A DNA stretch of 64,000 nucleotides from Lota lota (GCA_026745465.1 JACYXH010000107.1:1-64000); one strand, 5' to 3'. Shown: positions 1 through 12,916, counted from the first letter of the stretch. The notes: generated by a model not told the origin, from the letters alone. Program-made: numbers and translations.

Positions 1-1235
1 CAGGGCCATAGGTTGTACGCTGAGTGCTGGAGGATTCACTCTAGGGACGTTACCGCTCGGCTCTCTCTGGTGGTTAGGGACCGTGGAGCTCTGGGACTTA
101 CCAGCTGATCTCCGTCACCGACTCCCAACACGCTTGCACCCCTCGGGTGTCGACATCCAAGTGGCTTTTATTTCTACTTTTTATCAAATCCTGGGAAGGT
201 TTCTCTCCCCCCTCCCTCCCCCATCCAACTTAAAATAAAGGGGGAAAAACGAGCACAGCACACAAACTAAGGGTACTTTGCTAACAGGAGTAAGTGCACT
301 TCACTGAAGCTGTGGTTCCCTGACGCTGGTGATAATGTACAGCAGCTGGAGTCTCAAACGGCGGAACACCAGTGATCCGTGTCGAGGTGGGAAAGGACAC
401 GCCGTGATTGTCGGGGGGCGGGGGGGGGGGGGGGGGGGGGCGGTGATTGAGTTAGGTGTTCTCCACTCCTTTCCTGTGGAGATATTTGACCACTGGATCA
501 AGCTGCGGCTCAGCCATGGATTAGCTCAGCCATGGATTAGCTCCTGCAGACAGCCTTCATTATGTATGTGAGGCAGCAGAGAACTAGTGTGTAGCTCTCT
601 TCACGACAACACAGACCACAAGTTGGTTCTTTGAAACGGGCGTTTATTGCCTTGCATGTCTTTTTCTTCGATGCATCCACGTCACGCCGTGACAACTATA
701 TATTTGAATGAACACAGTAAACACGTCGATAAATAATACAGTACCGAAACAAATGGCACTTGGCGCGAATATAAACAATGGTCTACAGGTTAAACAACAT
801 ACTTCGTTGGCTGCTTGTCCTGAAAAGAGGTTCTTGAATCCTTAAAGTCCCTTGAAAGTCTCTTTGCTGTCTTTCTTGGCCTCTGACATCAACAATTATA
901 ACTTCGACTGCGTTATAGCAGAGCACCTTAAGATCTGCTCACGGTAGATTGCACACAGTCAATTAACAAATTCCGTAGCAGTGGAAACCACAACAGAGAA
1001 CGTTAGTTCCGGAACGGAACATAAAAAACACAAACAATGGACTAACGTTCATTTTACCCGTTACATCACATTAACATTTTAACCTTTACATCAATAAATC
1101 ATTTATTTATTTATTACATCAAAGAAACCATAAATTATGTATTAATCATGCATCATGAACACAGCATCTATGTAACAGGACTTACATAGTGGACAGGCTG
1201 ATTGAACATATGTATATATGAATATTTAAAGCATA
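1..1235. other. Intergenic, no gene recognised
   Basis: I see no supported exon here. The stretch contains a G homopolymer at 421-440 and AT-rich sequence from about 700 onward. Short open frames across the G run come only from its composition. Confidence 0.6.
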
Positions 1236-1236
1236 C

Positions 1237-1281
<45 letters not shown>
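1236..1281. repeat. (GATA)n microsatellite
   Basis: An uninterrupted run of about eleven GATA units, seen directly. Confidence 0.95.
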
Positions 1282-1282
<1 letters not shown>

Positions 1283-2070
1283 TTACTTGTGTACAAGATC
1301 TCCTACAAAAGGAGGACCTACATGTCTACATGTACTCTCCTTTATTCATAATCAACATAATAACCTGGGGAATTTCACATTCCAACAAGTAAGGTACCAT
1401 TTACCATTCTCATAATATATTTTGGACCTGGAGCATCGGGGGAAAGAATTGGACGCAATTAATGGAGGAACTCTGCTGTAATCCATCCAGAAGGAGGGCA
1501 GAGTGCCTTCTCTGCCTCAAAGCTCCTTAAGCTAATGGTCTATACCGCCGAGCTCGTCCACCGAGTGTTTTTAGATGCTCATTTGTGCCGGATGCCATCC
1601 GGTGCAATGACGACTCAGTTATTAGTTACCCAGCCATGCTTTTCTGACACAGACACCCTTTCATATATTGTGGGCCACTGCATGAAGAGGTGGATGCTTG
1701 TTGTTGCTGGACTTGTATATTGTGTATATTGTAATCATCTTTTGTTTTGTATTACTATTTGGCTTATAGCACCTAATATGTAAAGGTGCTAATACTAGAT
1801 CAAATAAGATCCAGTTATGGAACTATAGTTATGACAATTCCAGTATTGAATTGAATTCAACAGAGTATTGAATGATCATTACTAGTTAACTAATACTAGC
1901 GTGGTTGCAAAGCAAGCCACACTTTTAGGTAATCAGGAATCTTATAATTACATTCTTACACGATTTTCTGCACCTAACACCCAACCTAATAAAACAATGA
2001 CATTTTGGAAATGTCACAATGTCATGTGAATTGTAATGTCGATTATAACCTCGGACTCGATCACGACCAG

Positions 2071-2148
2071 TGTCTCGGTGGCGCAGGGGAGAGAGCTGTT
2101 GGTAATCTGAACCCAACCTGGGTTCAAGCAATGCCACGGCAGCTCTCT
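2071..2148 (+). repeat. tRNA-derived SINE head fragment
   Basis: The sequence runs from a TGGCGCAG box-A-like segment to a GGTTCAAG box-B-like segment about 50 bp later. Related copies occur in the opposite orientation near 2787-2866, 5281-5372 and 5456-5530, which marks it as a dispersed SINE-like repeat and not a tRNA gene. The cloverleaf cannot be completed. Confidence 0.5.
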
Positions 2149-2786
2149 ATGGAATATGAATGTAATAATAACGATTATTAATATTATTAATGAATAGTAA
2201 TAATCCATGAATTATGAATTGTGTTTATATATATATAGTCACCAAATTCAGTTGTCATACATGAATTAAAGTTTGAATGTGAATACGGAATATGGAAAAA
2301 CTTAAATTCAAGTATGACGGCTGAATTTGGATGTTCATAGTGGAGTTAATTGCCAGACCAATTTGCAAATGCGTATTAGAAACCCTCAGTTCATTGTCGT
2401 TTTCCAAACTGAAAAACCTCTAGACGCAAATGAATCTCTGGACCTACAACCAATCAGAGAAATCAGCAGACACATCAGCAGCCATCTTGTTAGTTTTTTT
2501 ACAGTCATCGTTTCAAATCCGCCCCATTTTAGATAAAAGGTTGTGATTGGCCCAACCCGAGCCAGGTCTTCTGGTGAATCTGTCGCATATGCCAGAGCAC
2601 ATATAACTTGAGCTTGCAGATTTGTCTGGTTCATAAGCTAGGAATTAATAGCAGATGTGGAACGTACCACTTCAGGACGTCCAGCCCTAGATTTGGGAGT
2701 GAGGTACCACCGAGATGGGGCTCAATAATAAAATAATTGTAATTAACATTACAATTAGCAGGACATCATCACATAAGGTTTACTTC

Positions 2787-2866
2787 GAGAAATCCCTTGG
2801 GGGGTCTTGAACCCGGGTCTTCAGAAGTCATAACCAGCAGCTCTCTCTGCTGCACCACCAAGAAAA
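2787..2866 (-). repeat. tRNA-derived SINE head fragment, reverse orientation
   Basis: The reverse complement reads through a GTGGTGCAG box-A-like segment and a GGGTTCAAG box-B-like segment. It resembles the copies near 2071-2148 and 5281-5372. Confidence 0.5.
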
Positions 2867-3189
2867 TGTAAATGAGATGGTCTGAGGTTATAATTAGGGT
2901 GTCGAAGACGAAGTCCAAGACAACCTCTTGTTATTGCTGGTTTTATTATTAGTATGTCACGGAAAATCGACTTACACAGCCTAAACCGCTTGATAACTTT
3001 GGATAAAAACTTGCTACAGCTGTAGAGGAGGACTACAGAATATCTGTGTGAAAACATTGCACTGATTGGCCCAAAGGTGGCGCTATTGCAATCGTCCAAA
3101 ATAGGCAAATCATATCTCCAGACTACTTTGACCTACAGTCATGAAACTTTGGTCATATATGCATCTTCTCATGCTGAACAAATATGCCT

Positions 3190-4123
3190 CAAGAACCTAT
3201 GACTTCCGCCATAATAGATTTTCCGCCATTTTGAATTTTGTGAAAAACATGAAAAAAATGTAAAAGTGCTAGGTTTTTTGAGATACACAGAAATCCTTGG
3301 GCACACATACTCTTTGGACCAATATCTTTAATATGATATTTGTAAAAGTCTGTGCAATAAAACATAAGGCCCCCAGGAGCCATTAACTTTGAAAGAAGGT
3401 GTGGCTTAACAACGCCGAACACAAAAATGCTTATATCGACATCAAGGTGGAGTCCTATGATCTTGGCTCCAATACAAACGTTGTTCAAGATTAAATTCTG
3501 AACAACATGGTACCCATGTTTTTTCAATTGGGGCGTGGCATAAAAAAGGATGTGGCTTGTGACTAAAATGACCACAATTCCTAGAGGAAGTGTTGGATTT
3601 GAGCGGGATCAACTGTCCCACAATCAGGATTATAAACCTCAAATGCTTAAATAAGATATAAGTTCATTGACAAAACAACATGGCCGCCAGACGAAAAAAA
3701 TAAAAAAATGTATTAAAATGCTTTTCCCGATATCAGGATGGATTCCTATGATCTTAAATCCAATACAAAAGTTGTTGGGCATGGAATTCTGAACAAGATG
3801 ACATTTTCAAATCTTCAATTTGGACGAAACAACATGGCCGCCAGAGGCTAAAAACTGTCAGAATGGACGTAAATGCGTTGTTCGACATCAGGATGGATTC
3901 CTATGATCTTGTGTCCAATACAAAGGTTGTTGGGCATGGAATTCTGAACAAGAGTACATTTTCAGATTTTAATTTTGGTAAAACAAAATGGCCGCCAGAG
4001 ACAAAAAACCGTCAAAATGGGCTTAACATGCCTTTTCAAAAGTCTATATGGACTCCTATCATCTTGAGTATAATAGAAAAGTTGTTCAGCATGAAATTCC
4101 GAACAAGATAGATATCTCACTTT
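3190..4123. repeat. Dispersed repeat with 154-bp tandem period
   Basis: The phrase ATGGCCGCCAG recurs at about 3680, 3834 and 3988, which is 154 bp apart each time. Each copy is followed by recognisable versions of the same unit (GGATGGATTCCTATGATCTT, then CAATACAAA.GTTGTT, then GGAATTCTGAACAAGA). Diverged copies of the same unit reappear at about 6480-6905, directly upstream of the gdf6 fragment. No coding capacity or terminal repeats were found, so the transposon class is unknown. Confidence 0.8.
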
Positions 4124-4331
4124 CCGTCCGTCCGTCCAATTATTATTTTTCTGTACAGACAGACAGACGGACCGTCCGTCCGTCCGTCCAATTATTATTT
4201 TTCTGTACAGACAGACAGACGAACCGTCCGTCCGTCCGTCCAATTATTATTTTTCTGTACAGACAGACAGACGGACCGTCCGTCCGTCCGTCCAATTATT
4301 ATTTTTCTGTACAGACAGACAGACGGACCGT
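4124..4331. repeat. 52-bp minisatellite, four copies
   Basis: The segment AATTATTATTTTTCTGTACA starts at 4138, 4190, 4242 and 4294, an exact 52-bp period. Each unit also holds a (CCGT)n arm and an (AGAC)n arm that are partly complementary around a GACGGACCGTC core. The unit can therefore fold back on itself. Confidence 0.93.
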
Positions 4332-4339
4332 CTACTTGG

Positions 4340-4960
4340 ATCTGTTTGATGCAAGTAAATCTAAGGTGTCTTTATCTTCATACTGTATGACAATATATAA
4401 AACTCTTCACTCACTTTTCTAAACAGTGTTTGATCAAAGTTAACCTAAAGTGTGTGTGTGTCTGAAGCTGTCATTACATTAAAAACAATCCATTACAGTG
4501 TTTGATCAAAGTAAACCTAAAGTGTGTGTGTGTGTGTGTCTGAAGCTGTCATTACATAAAAAACAATCCATTTACTATCATTATCTTCATACTGTGACAA
4601 TATATAATACTTCCTTGATTCAAACCTAAAACAATACAGTACCATGTAAAGTCCACCCATTCAAACACTCCATCATTATCTTCATACTATATGACAATAC
4701 ATAATACTTTTCTCTCACTTCATTATCTTCATACTATATGACAATTTATAATACTTTTTTTATTTAAACCAAAAACAATACTCGTGTGTGTCTGCAGCTG
4801 TCATTACATTAAAAACACCCCATTCAACTACTCTTACTATCATTATCTTCATACTGTATGACAATATATAATACTATTCTCTCACTTTTCTAAACAGTGT
4901 TTGATCAAAGTAAAGCTTCTTCCTTGATTTAAACCAAAAACAATACAGTACAATGTAAAG
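4340..4960. repeat. Degenerate repeat patchwork
   Basis: The phrases AGTGTTTGATCAAAGT, GTCTGAAGCTGTCATTACAT and ATTATCTTCATACT recur several times with small differences, for example at about 4422 and 4498, and at 4374, 4577, 4675 and 4722. It looks like locally duplicated low-complexity sequence. No gene is visible. Confidence 0.7.
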
Positions 4961-5280
4961 TCCATAAGCGCTGACCTAACGTTTTGCAATGTTGATGCAA
5001 TGCACTTGCCACTTTCGCGTGTGTGTGTGTCTACATGCTATGCCAGTTATGACTCTATTTTAAAGTGTTAAACAAGCGTAACTGCTGAACCCTGACTTTG
5101 ATACACTTTCATAAAACATTCAAGGCTAATCACCAAAATTAAGCTGAGGCTATTCCAACCTCATCAACTGTATAACATCTGTAAAAGTCTCACTGGTCTG
5201 CCTCGTCTGCCTAAACCTCGACACCCGTTAATCGCTGCTTGCAGCTTTAATTGTCATTACAATTCAAGTGACATCATGTT

Positions 5281-5372
5281 TCCTTGGAGAGTGGCAAAGG
5301 CAAGACTTGAACCCTACTGTCCACTGCTGATTACCAACAACTCTCTCCACTGCGCCACCGAGAAGCCTGGTT
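5281..5372 (-). repeat. tRNA-derived SINE head fragment, reverse orientation
   Basis: The reverse complement contains TGGCGCAGTGG (box-A-like) and GGGTTCAAGTC (box-B-like). A more diverged relative follows at about 5456-5530. Confidence 0.55.
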
Positions 5373-5539
5373 TGACATGGTCAAAGGTTATAATTGGTAT
5401 TAGAATTAGCACAACATCATAAGAATCCTAAAAATTTATTTTTACGTTTGATTTCCATGGAGATATCCCTCAGCAAGAGGTATCAAAACTGATACCCAAT
5501 AGAGCTCTCCACTACACCACAAAGACATCGATGACATGG

Positions 5540-6480
5540 TCGGATGTTGTAATTGTCTTTACAAATCAAATTAATTTATTAAGTTTCCAAAACTAGCTTG
5601 CCAACTTTCCAAGGACTGGCCCCAAAGGGCCCCAGGGTGCGGGTTCTCGTAAAACGACCCCAGGGGGACCTCGGTTGGGAAACGACCCCAAGGAAGGGGC
5701 CCTTAAGGCTACCTTGAATGGGGTGAATGTGAGGGAATTCATATTTCAGGGTTCCTGAAAATGTAATTCACCTGTGTGTTTAGTTTTTCCTCATTTTTGG
5801 ACAATGCTGTTGTTTTGATATTATAATGATTATTGTCTGTGTCATTATTATTACAACTTTGAATATCTTTGTTCCCAGAAGCATAGCAAATCTGTTATCA
5901 AACATATAAAACTGGTAATCACATTAGAACATAGCAATTTGTGGCCAATCACTAAAGGCTGACGAGCTTGTGCGCATGTTAAAACAACCCAGCGACGGTG
6001 AGTAACTCCGCGACACTTGCACACTTTGTCACACTCGATCTCCCTAATATAGTTATTCATGATTAAAATGTAAAATTACCTGTGCTAGCACTTCCCTGGG
6101 CGCTCCGCACATTGAGTTACATACGACAAGCTGATTATTTCCTCGGCTGCTCCCTCCCAAGTAGTCCTCAGCCAGGAGCAACAACAGGCGTTTATGGGAT
6201 TTGGAGGAAAACATAATGATATTATGCTAATGCAGCGATATTGCCGGATTGACATTTCTACTGATTGGGATTAGCGCTCCGATCCATTCCCGCCACCCAC
6301 GCTGTAGAACGGTCTCTCTGTCACTGCAACATGCTTTTAAGGCTGCCAGTGTCAGCCGTAATTTGTGGTTTTACACCAGTGTGCTTGTTACAATGCACTT
6401 TGTTTATTTTCTTTAGGTAATTACATCATGCCCCGAGCTATCTTGTTTCCTGTAGGCATGCAAAGCCCGCAGAGAAGAAA
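5540..6480. other. Intergenic; non-repetitive block at 6090-6310
   Basis: No exon was recognised. The 6090-6310 part is non-repetitive and contains several homeodomain-type cores (GCTAATGC, GGGATTAGCG, GCTGATTA). It could be a conserved non-coding element near gdf6, but without a comparison this is only a suggestion. Confidence 0.3.
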
Positions 6481-6910
6481 CGTCCGTAATGGCATGGAAT
6501 TCGTTTTACAAGAAATCTTTATGGATTGTTAATTTAGCGAAACAAAATCGGCCGCCAGAGAGTACAATAGAAAAGTGATTGGGCCTTCACGTAATTGGCC
6601 TTGAACTAGAGGAGTATCATGCGTCACAATTTCATTTTAAAATCTAAAAACAAATGGCCGCCAGAAACTAAAATCGTTCAGAAATGGGTTAAAATGCGTT
6701 TTCACATATCTATATGGACCTACTAATCATCTTGACTTACTATAGAAAAGTTGTTCAGCATGAACCTAAAAACCGTCAGAATCGGGCTTAAAATGCGTAT
6801 TTCCCCACAAATCTAGTATTGGACTCCTAATCATCTTGACTACAATAGAAATGGTTGTTAAGCATGACATTCCCACAAGATCGATTTATCACTTTTCCAA
6901 TTATGGCGCC
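6480..6910. repeat. Dispersed repeat copies abutting the gdf6 fragment
   Basis: GGCCGCCAGA occurs at about 6550 and 6655, followed by further pieces of the same repeat unit seen at 3420-4115 (TATATGGACC, AATAGAAAAGTTGTTCAGCATGA). The repeat similarity runs up to about 6905, directly against the first gdf6 codon. The junction has no splice acceptor. Confidence 0.7.
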
Positions 6911-7099
6911 CACCTGGAGCCCACCAACCACGCCATCATCCAGACCCTGATGAACTCCATGGACCCCGGGGACATGCCCCCCAGCTGCTGCGCGCCCAGC
7001 CAGCTCAGCCCCATCAGCATCCTGTACATCGACTCGGGGAACAACGTGGTGTACAAGCAGTACGAGGACATGGTGGTGGAGTCCTGCGGGTGCAGGTAG
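6911..7099 (+). pseudogene. gdf6: gdf6-like TGF-beta ligand, C-terminal fragment only
   Basis: This encodes the last 62 residues of a GDF5/6/7-subfamily ligand, from [10 protein letters not shown] to the terminal VVESCGCR and a TAG stop. The fragment keeps the adjacent CC pair (the second forms the inter-chain disulfide in this family) and the final CxC of the cystine knot. GDF5/6/7 ligands are secreted BMP-type signals for joint, skeletal and eye patterning. The DPG, PPS, ILYID and GNN residues fit GDF6 better than GDF5 or GDF7, and gdf6 suits the ints8/dpy19l4 neighbourhood. The prodomain, cleavage site and first half of the mature domain are absent. In this family they share the exon with this part, but here the upstream bases belong to a dispersed repeat. 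The piece is therefore either a truncated gene copy or a repeat-induced assembly join. The reading frame itself is undamaged. Confidence 0.75.
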
Positions 7100-7452
7100 T
7101 GGGGGGTGGTGGGGGAGGTTGGGGGGAGATGGTGGAGGAGGTAGTGGGGGTGGGAGGAGATGGTGGTGGTGGTGGTGTTGGAGGAGGTGGGAGAAGGTGG
7201 CTGTGGTGGTGGTGGAGGGGGTAGTGGAGGTGGGAGGAGATGGTGGAGGAGGTGGGGGGAGATGGTGGAGGAGGTAGTGGAGGTGGGAGGAGATGGTGGA
7301 GGAGGTGGGGGAGATGGATATGGTGGAGGTGGTGGAGGTGGGAGGAGATGGTGGAGGTGGGGGGAGATGGAGATGGTGGAGGAGGTGGTGGAGGTGGTGG
7401 AGGAGGTGGTAGAGGTGGAGGAGGTGATGGAGAAGATAGTGGAGGTATTTGA
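7100..7452. repeat. GGT/GGA-rich imperfect microsatellite
   Basis: G-rich triplets (GGT, GGA) begin at the gdf6 stop codon and run for 350 bp. The long open frames on both strands here, including a proline/histidine-rich minus-strand one, are by-products of the repeat. Confidence 0.9.
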
Positions 7453-8870
7453 GGAGATGGTCTGAAATGTTCTCTCTCTCTCTCACTCTCTCTGTCAAAA
7501 CATGGCCTTGTTCACCAGACTCTTCGGTAATATGGAACATAATAATGCCATCAAAGCTATAGTGGCTTTTCCCCGAACTGACCAAATCCGTTGTGAACCG
7601 CATAAGATATATGAACTCGTAAGATGAAGATGTGAACTTACATGGTGCATTTCTATTTTTTATTTTCACTAACAAATCGTATTACCTCATCCATTTTATT
7701 AAAAGATTTTTTTTCAGTTTTTACTTTAAGAAAAATCTTATTCAGTCTCTTCGGTTTTATGTTTTTAAGTGACCAAAAATAATCAGCAAAATGAAGCGCT
7801 CTTTTTAAACGATTTTGTAGAAGTCAGCGCCATTCATTTCAATTCACAAATTGTTGAACGACAGAATAATGTGCTTTAATGTTTGACCAGTATTAGCTAA
7901 ATAACAAACCCTTTTAAAATATTATGTCTAGTTTGTTACGACAGCGGCAACATTTTTGCCTCTCCTTGACATGACCTCTGGCTCAGGAAGCAGTTGAAGT
8001 TGTTTAACTGCATCTAATTAGTTTCATTCAGTTGACATCCCAGTTCAAATGAATTCATTTCACAAACTAATCAATAAATAAATAAATAACTGAAGACATT
8101 AATCTATATCTTAATCAATCCTTATCAGTTTTTGGGAGGTCAGTTAAGAGCTTATTTTTGTATGCACTGATGTTCAAGTTTACCATATGTAAATATTGCT
8201 TTGGAAATTATAATTATACTTAAGGATAAGTTATTTCATTTATCATGTCGATGTTGTCCGTTTTGATTCAAGACATTGAATTGTAACGACAGACTTATGA
8301 AGGATTTACTGAAAGGAGTACATGATATTTTCATGATGCTGTTGCCAAATTATACTTTGTAAAAATAGGAAAATATACAAGGAAAAACTATTTTCCATTT
8401 TTAGTAATCAGTTTAACTGTCTAATATTTTATGTAGATTCATATCCAGTTTTTTCTGTATTTAACATCATTTAATGAAATTCTGAAATTATATATATACG
8501 CACACAGTATATTACAATGAGATAAAAGTAAATCCAACATTATGCCAGGTGTTTTTGTTTTTTTTTGTTAAATGTCTATTTTTGTTAGTTTGTTCTATTT
8601 ATCTTGCTGCTACATAAATAATAAAAAAATATTATAATCGACAAATATCTTTCATAAACCTTAAGCAATTATTCAGTAATTTTTTAGCATTGTTTTTATC
8701 AATATATACTTTTTTTTATTTGATGTAAAATGTACGTTTTCCGACGTGACTTTGCTTTATGACACATTGCCGATCTTGTATGCACCCTAATTTATTCAGT
8801 GTATTATATCCATATCATTTCCTGGTGGTTGTAATTAAATTTAAATGATAAAACGTGTTCTGTCTCTTCC
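7453..8870. other. AT-rich flank downstream of the gdf6 fragment
   Basis: This is non-repetitive, AT-rich sequence in the position of a gdf6 3' untranslated region and flank. AATAAA signals occur at about 8072-8085. No other exon is visible. Confidence 0.35.
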
Positions 8871-9163
8871 AGTTTGTCTACCTATAGTAACCCAGTTTTT
8901 ACCCGTTACATGTTACACAGTAACACTGTTGGGACACAATTAGTCAAGTACTACACTACCCACAGTTCTGCGCCATTTGGAATCTTCGGACGGATGACTC
9001 ATTTGATTGACAGCTATCGTCGGGTCAAAGTGAGGTCGGCAGACGACCCAAGGTTCCATGGGTGGCCCCTTGGACTGTGTCAATTCGTCCGTCCGTCTCT
9101 CTCTCTCTCTCTCTCTGTCTGTCTATAGGCAAGGGCCAGAAAACGACGAAACTGATTGGTTTA

Positions 9164-9211
9164 CCCCCCCCCCACCCCCACCCCCAGTCCCCCCCCCCCC
9201 CCCCCCCCCCC
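9164..9211. repeat. C-rich homopolymer tract
   Basis: Long C runs broken by single A, T or G bases. A short (CT)n and CTGT tract precedes it at 9097-9125. Confidence 0.9.
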
Positions 9212-9409
9212 GTCGCTCAAAAGCTACTCATTCATTGGCCGACGCTGCAGACAATGACAGCCGTGAGCCCAACATCAGATTAAGCATGGTCTTCCCCCAG
9301 GAGGCCAAAGGTCAAGTGATCTATTGTCTCTGAGAGGCTGTGTACATTCTGCAGCCAGCACAGGTCAGAGACCAGCGGGACCATCACAGACAGGTGGTGA
9401 TGGTGGCTA

Positions 9410-9800
9410 CGTTTGTGGATGGTGGTGGTGGTGGTGGTGGAAGTACGTTGGGGTGGTGGTAGTGGGGGACGTGCTAGTGGTGGTAGAAGAAGATGGTGTT
9501 GGGGTGGTGATGGCTGTGGTTGGACAGTGGGTTTGGGTGGTGCAGCGGGGGGGGGGGGGGTACGTTATTTGAGGTCCAGTTGGGGATGGTGCTTCGTGGT
9601 GGAGGTTAGGTTTGGTGGGTGGGTTTGGGCTATGGGTGGAGGTGGGATGCACTTGGGGGTAAGTTCGGTTTTGGGTGGTGGTGGTTTCAGTTGTGGTGTT
9701 GCGGGTGCTAGTGGGAGTTTGTGGTTGTTGTGGTAATTGTTGTTAGGTGAGGGTTTGGGTGGGTGGTAAGGGGTGGTGGTGGTTAGGTTGTGGGGGTGGG
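9410..9800. repeat. TGG-rich imperfect microsatellite
   Basis: Degenerate GGT/TGG repeats with a G12 run near 9547-9559. They create spurious glycine-rich frames on the plus strand and proline/threonine-rich frames on the minus strand. Confidence 0.88.
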
Positions 9801-10012
9801 GTTGACGTGGGGAGAGGTGCAGTTGGGGAAGGAATGTGCGCGTGTTTGATGCCCTGGTCGGTCCCTCTGTCCCCTCTCTCCCCCACCACACACACACACA
9901 AGGTATGATATAAACCAGGGAGGCCGTTTAACCCAGCTGCACTCAACTGTCCACAGGAGAACAAAGAAGAGGAATGCAACATCTCTCAAAAGGGGGCATC
10001 TGGAGACCCTGT

Positions 10013-10200
<188 letters not shown>

Positions 10201-11785
10201 GTGAAACCTTGCGGGGGAAATATATGGCCGTCAGAGAGGTCCGTTGTGGTGTAGAGTCGGGTGGAGCCATCTATCAGCGGTGTCGGGGTTAGGGGGTAAC
10301 GCGGTTGTCGGTGCAGTCTTATTTTTCTGGCGGCGCATTTGGATGCTAATGCTTCTGACCTCCGTGTCCTTGAGGGAGGAAGGGACCGGAGGTGATGTGT
10401 TTTTCGTCCGAGGGAATGTTTGGCCGATGTGACGCGTTGTTCTGTGGCGTTGTGTATGTTTGTTGTAACTCTGACTGTTTTTAGACTTTTTTTTGTTGTT
10501 GTTGTTTTTTTTTGGGGGATGAAGATGGGCTTGAATAGACACGAGCTCGGGAAGTCGAGAGACAAACCGAGTCTAAACAAAGGACAAAGTTGTAAAAAAC
10601 CAGTTGTAGTAAAAGCAGAACCGAAAGGGGTACTCGGTTTGGTGAAAACATTTTTGGGAAACGCAACACCTCTGCACGCTGGCGAGGTATTGACAGAATA
10701 TATCTCACACGCGCGAGCCTCTGGCCATATGTGTTTGCTTGAAGTCCAAACGGTTATCCTGTCATCGTGACCTCTTTGTTTGGTCTTGTAAACTTGGCTT
10801 AACACCCCCACTTTCTTTTGTGAACTGTTGCCCAACGCAGTAACTATGGTCTTTTGCAACAACATTTTGTGAAAGGGCCTTTTTGCGTTCACAAAAAGTG
10901 CATTCTATTTTTTAAAACATGAACATGGTACACTTATTAAAAAATAGTATTCATTTAAAATGTCATCTGTCAACGACTTTGAATGTTTCATTTTCTAAGG
11001 GGTCAACATTAAATGATCAAAGTAACGTGTCAGGGTGGGATTATATGAATGAGGCAGTGAGCAAAGTGGTGTGTTATGACAGCAGACACAGGGGGTGAAG
11101 GGGTGAGCGTTTGTTATCCGGGAAGAAAGGGTGTAATTCGTGGGTCAGTGCAGTTGGCAAACAAATGTCCTCTTGAGTAAAGTATCCCCAGACTTTGGCC
11201 TCTCTTTCTCCCTCTTCTCTGTCTCAATCAGTGGGAGGATCACTTAAGCCAGCATTGGACAACAGTGAGGTCACAGGAAGTGGTGTACTGGAGAGGTGAG
11301 GGCACAAGAAAAATGTAATGTCACAACTTGCTCACAGGTTTTCACCGTAAAGTGAGTGACGAGTGAGTGTGATAAATATTGCGATGATTTTGCTTCTATG
11401 TTTTTTCCGGAATATTCTGGTCAACACAGTGACGGTTGAGGGAGGGGGTGGGGGGATGCCAGTGTATCCTGGATACAGACACTAGGTTCCAGAACATTCC
11501 TTTTGGAATCTAGGATCCATTCTCGTCCCTCCCCACTCTGTTCTTCTGGCCTTGAATTTTACACCCTCCTTTTTTCTGTCTTCCACACACTCTCTCGCGT
11601 ATAGTGTCTTTGTCTCTCTACCCCCCCACCCTCCCTCCCTCTGTCTCTCGGGCCCCTGGGTTAGGGGTTTCGTGAGAGGCCAGTGGGACGTGAGACGGTT
11701 CTTTGAGACGAAGACGTTATCAACAAGTTTTAAAGACATTCACAAAGTTCAAATATTCCTCCCTGCACTCTCTATGATCCACCTG

Positions 11786-11788
<3 letters not shown>

Positions 11789-11881
<93 letters not shown>
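11789..11881. repeat. (TG)n microsatellite
   Basis: About 46 perfect TG units, followed by an imperfect purine-rich GAGA tract to about 12060. Confidence 0.97.
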
Positions 11882-11883
<2 letters not shown>

Positions 11884-12100
11884 ATGAGAGAGCGAGACAG
11901 AGAGAGAGAAAGAGAGAGAGACAGAGAAGCACTGTGATTGTGAGAAGAGAGAAAAAGAAACAAGGGAAAGAACACACAAGAGAGAGACAATGAGAGAGAA
12001 AGAGAGAAAGAGAGAGACAGAGACAGACAAGTAAGAGAGAACTTAAAGAGAAAGAGGAGAGAGAAGAACAGAAAATATGAGAAGATAAAGAGTAGTAGGG

Positions 12101-12604
12101 GTCTGGAGCTCTATCCTCCATCAGAGGGGTGGGTGAGGGGGGGTCTGGAGCTCTATCCTCCATCAGAGGGGTGGGTGAGGGGGGGTCTGGAGCTCTATCC
12201 TCCATCAGAGGGGTGGGTGAGGGGGGGTCTGGAGCTCTATCCTCCATCAGAGGGGTGGGTGAGGGGGGTCCAGGGCTCTATCCTCCATCAGAGGGGTGGG
12301 TGAGGGGGGTCTGGAGCTCTATCCTCCATCAGAGGGGTGGGTGAGGGGGGTCTGGAGCTCTATCCTCCATCAGAGGGGTGGGTGAGGGGGGGTCCAGGGC
12401 TCTATCCTCCATCAGAGGGGTGGGTGTGGGGGGGTCCAGGGCTCTATCCTCCATCAGAGGGGTGGGTGTGGGTGGGTCTTGAGCTCTATTCTCCATCAGA
12501 GGGGTGGGTGTGGGAGGGTCCAGGGCTCTATTCTCCATCAGAGGGGTGGGTGTGGGGGGGTCCAGGGCTCTATTCTCCATCAGAGGGGTGGGTGTGGGGG
12601 GGTC
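12101..12604. repeat. 43-bp minisatellite, twelve copies
   Basis: The core CTCCATCAGAGGGGTGGGTG occurs twelve times at about 42-43-bp spacing. Units alternate between a CTGGAGCTC and a CAGGGCTC variant, and the last three or four units carry TATTCTCC in place of TATCCTCC. Units of 42 and 43 bp keep frames open on both strands, so the translated repeats here are not evidence of a gene. Confidence 0.95.
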
Positions 12605-12731
12605 GGTTTGGGTTTTGGGTGACAGGCGCTCAGCGAGGGTTGTTTTACACTCGCTAGGCGCTGGAAATGCAGACCAGATGAGGAGAGGATGGGGGTGGGT
12701 GGGCATTGGAGTCTTGCGGGCTAATTAGAAC

Positions 12732-12916
<185 letters not shown>

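Noticed and set aside
6827..7675. 282-codon minus-strand open frame rich in Pro, His and Leu
   Set aside because: It is the antisense of the gdf6 fragment plus the GGT/GGA repeat. Its complexity comes only from the repeat.
12101..12728. Repeated 14-residue protein motifs on both strands
   Set aside because: They are the 43-bp minisatellite read in different frames, not a repeat protein.
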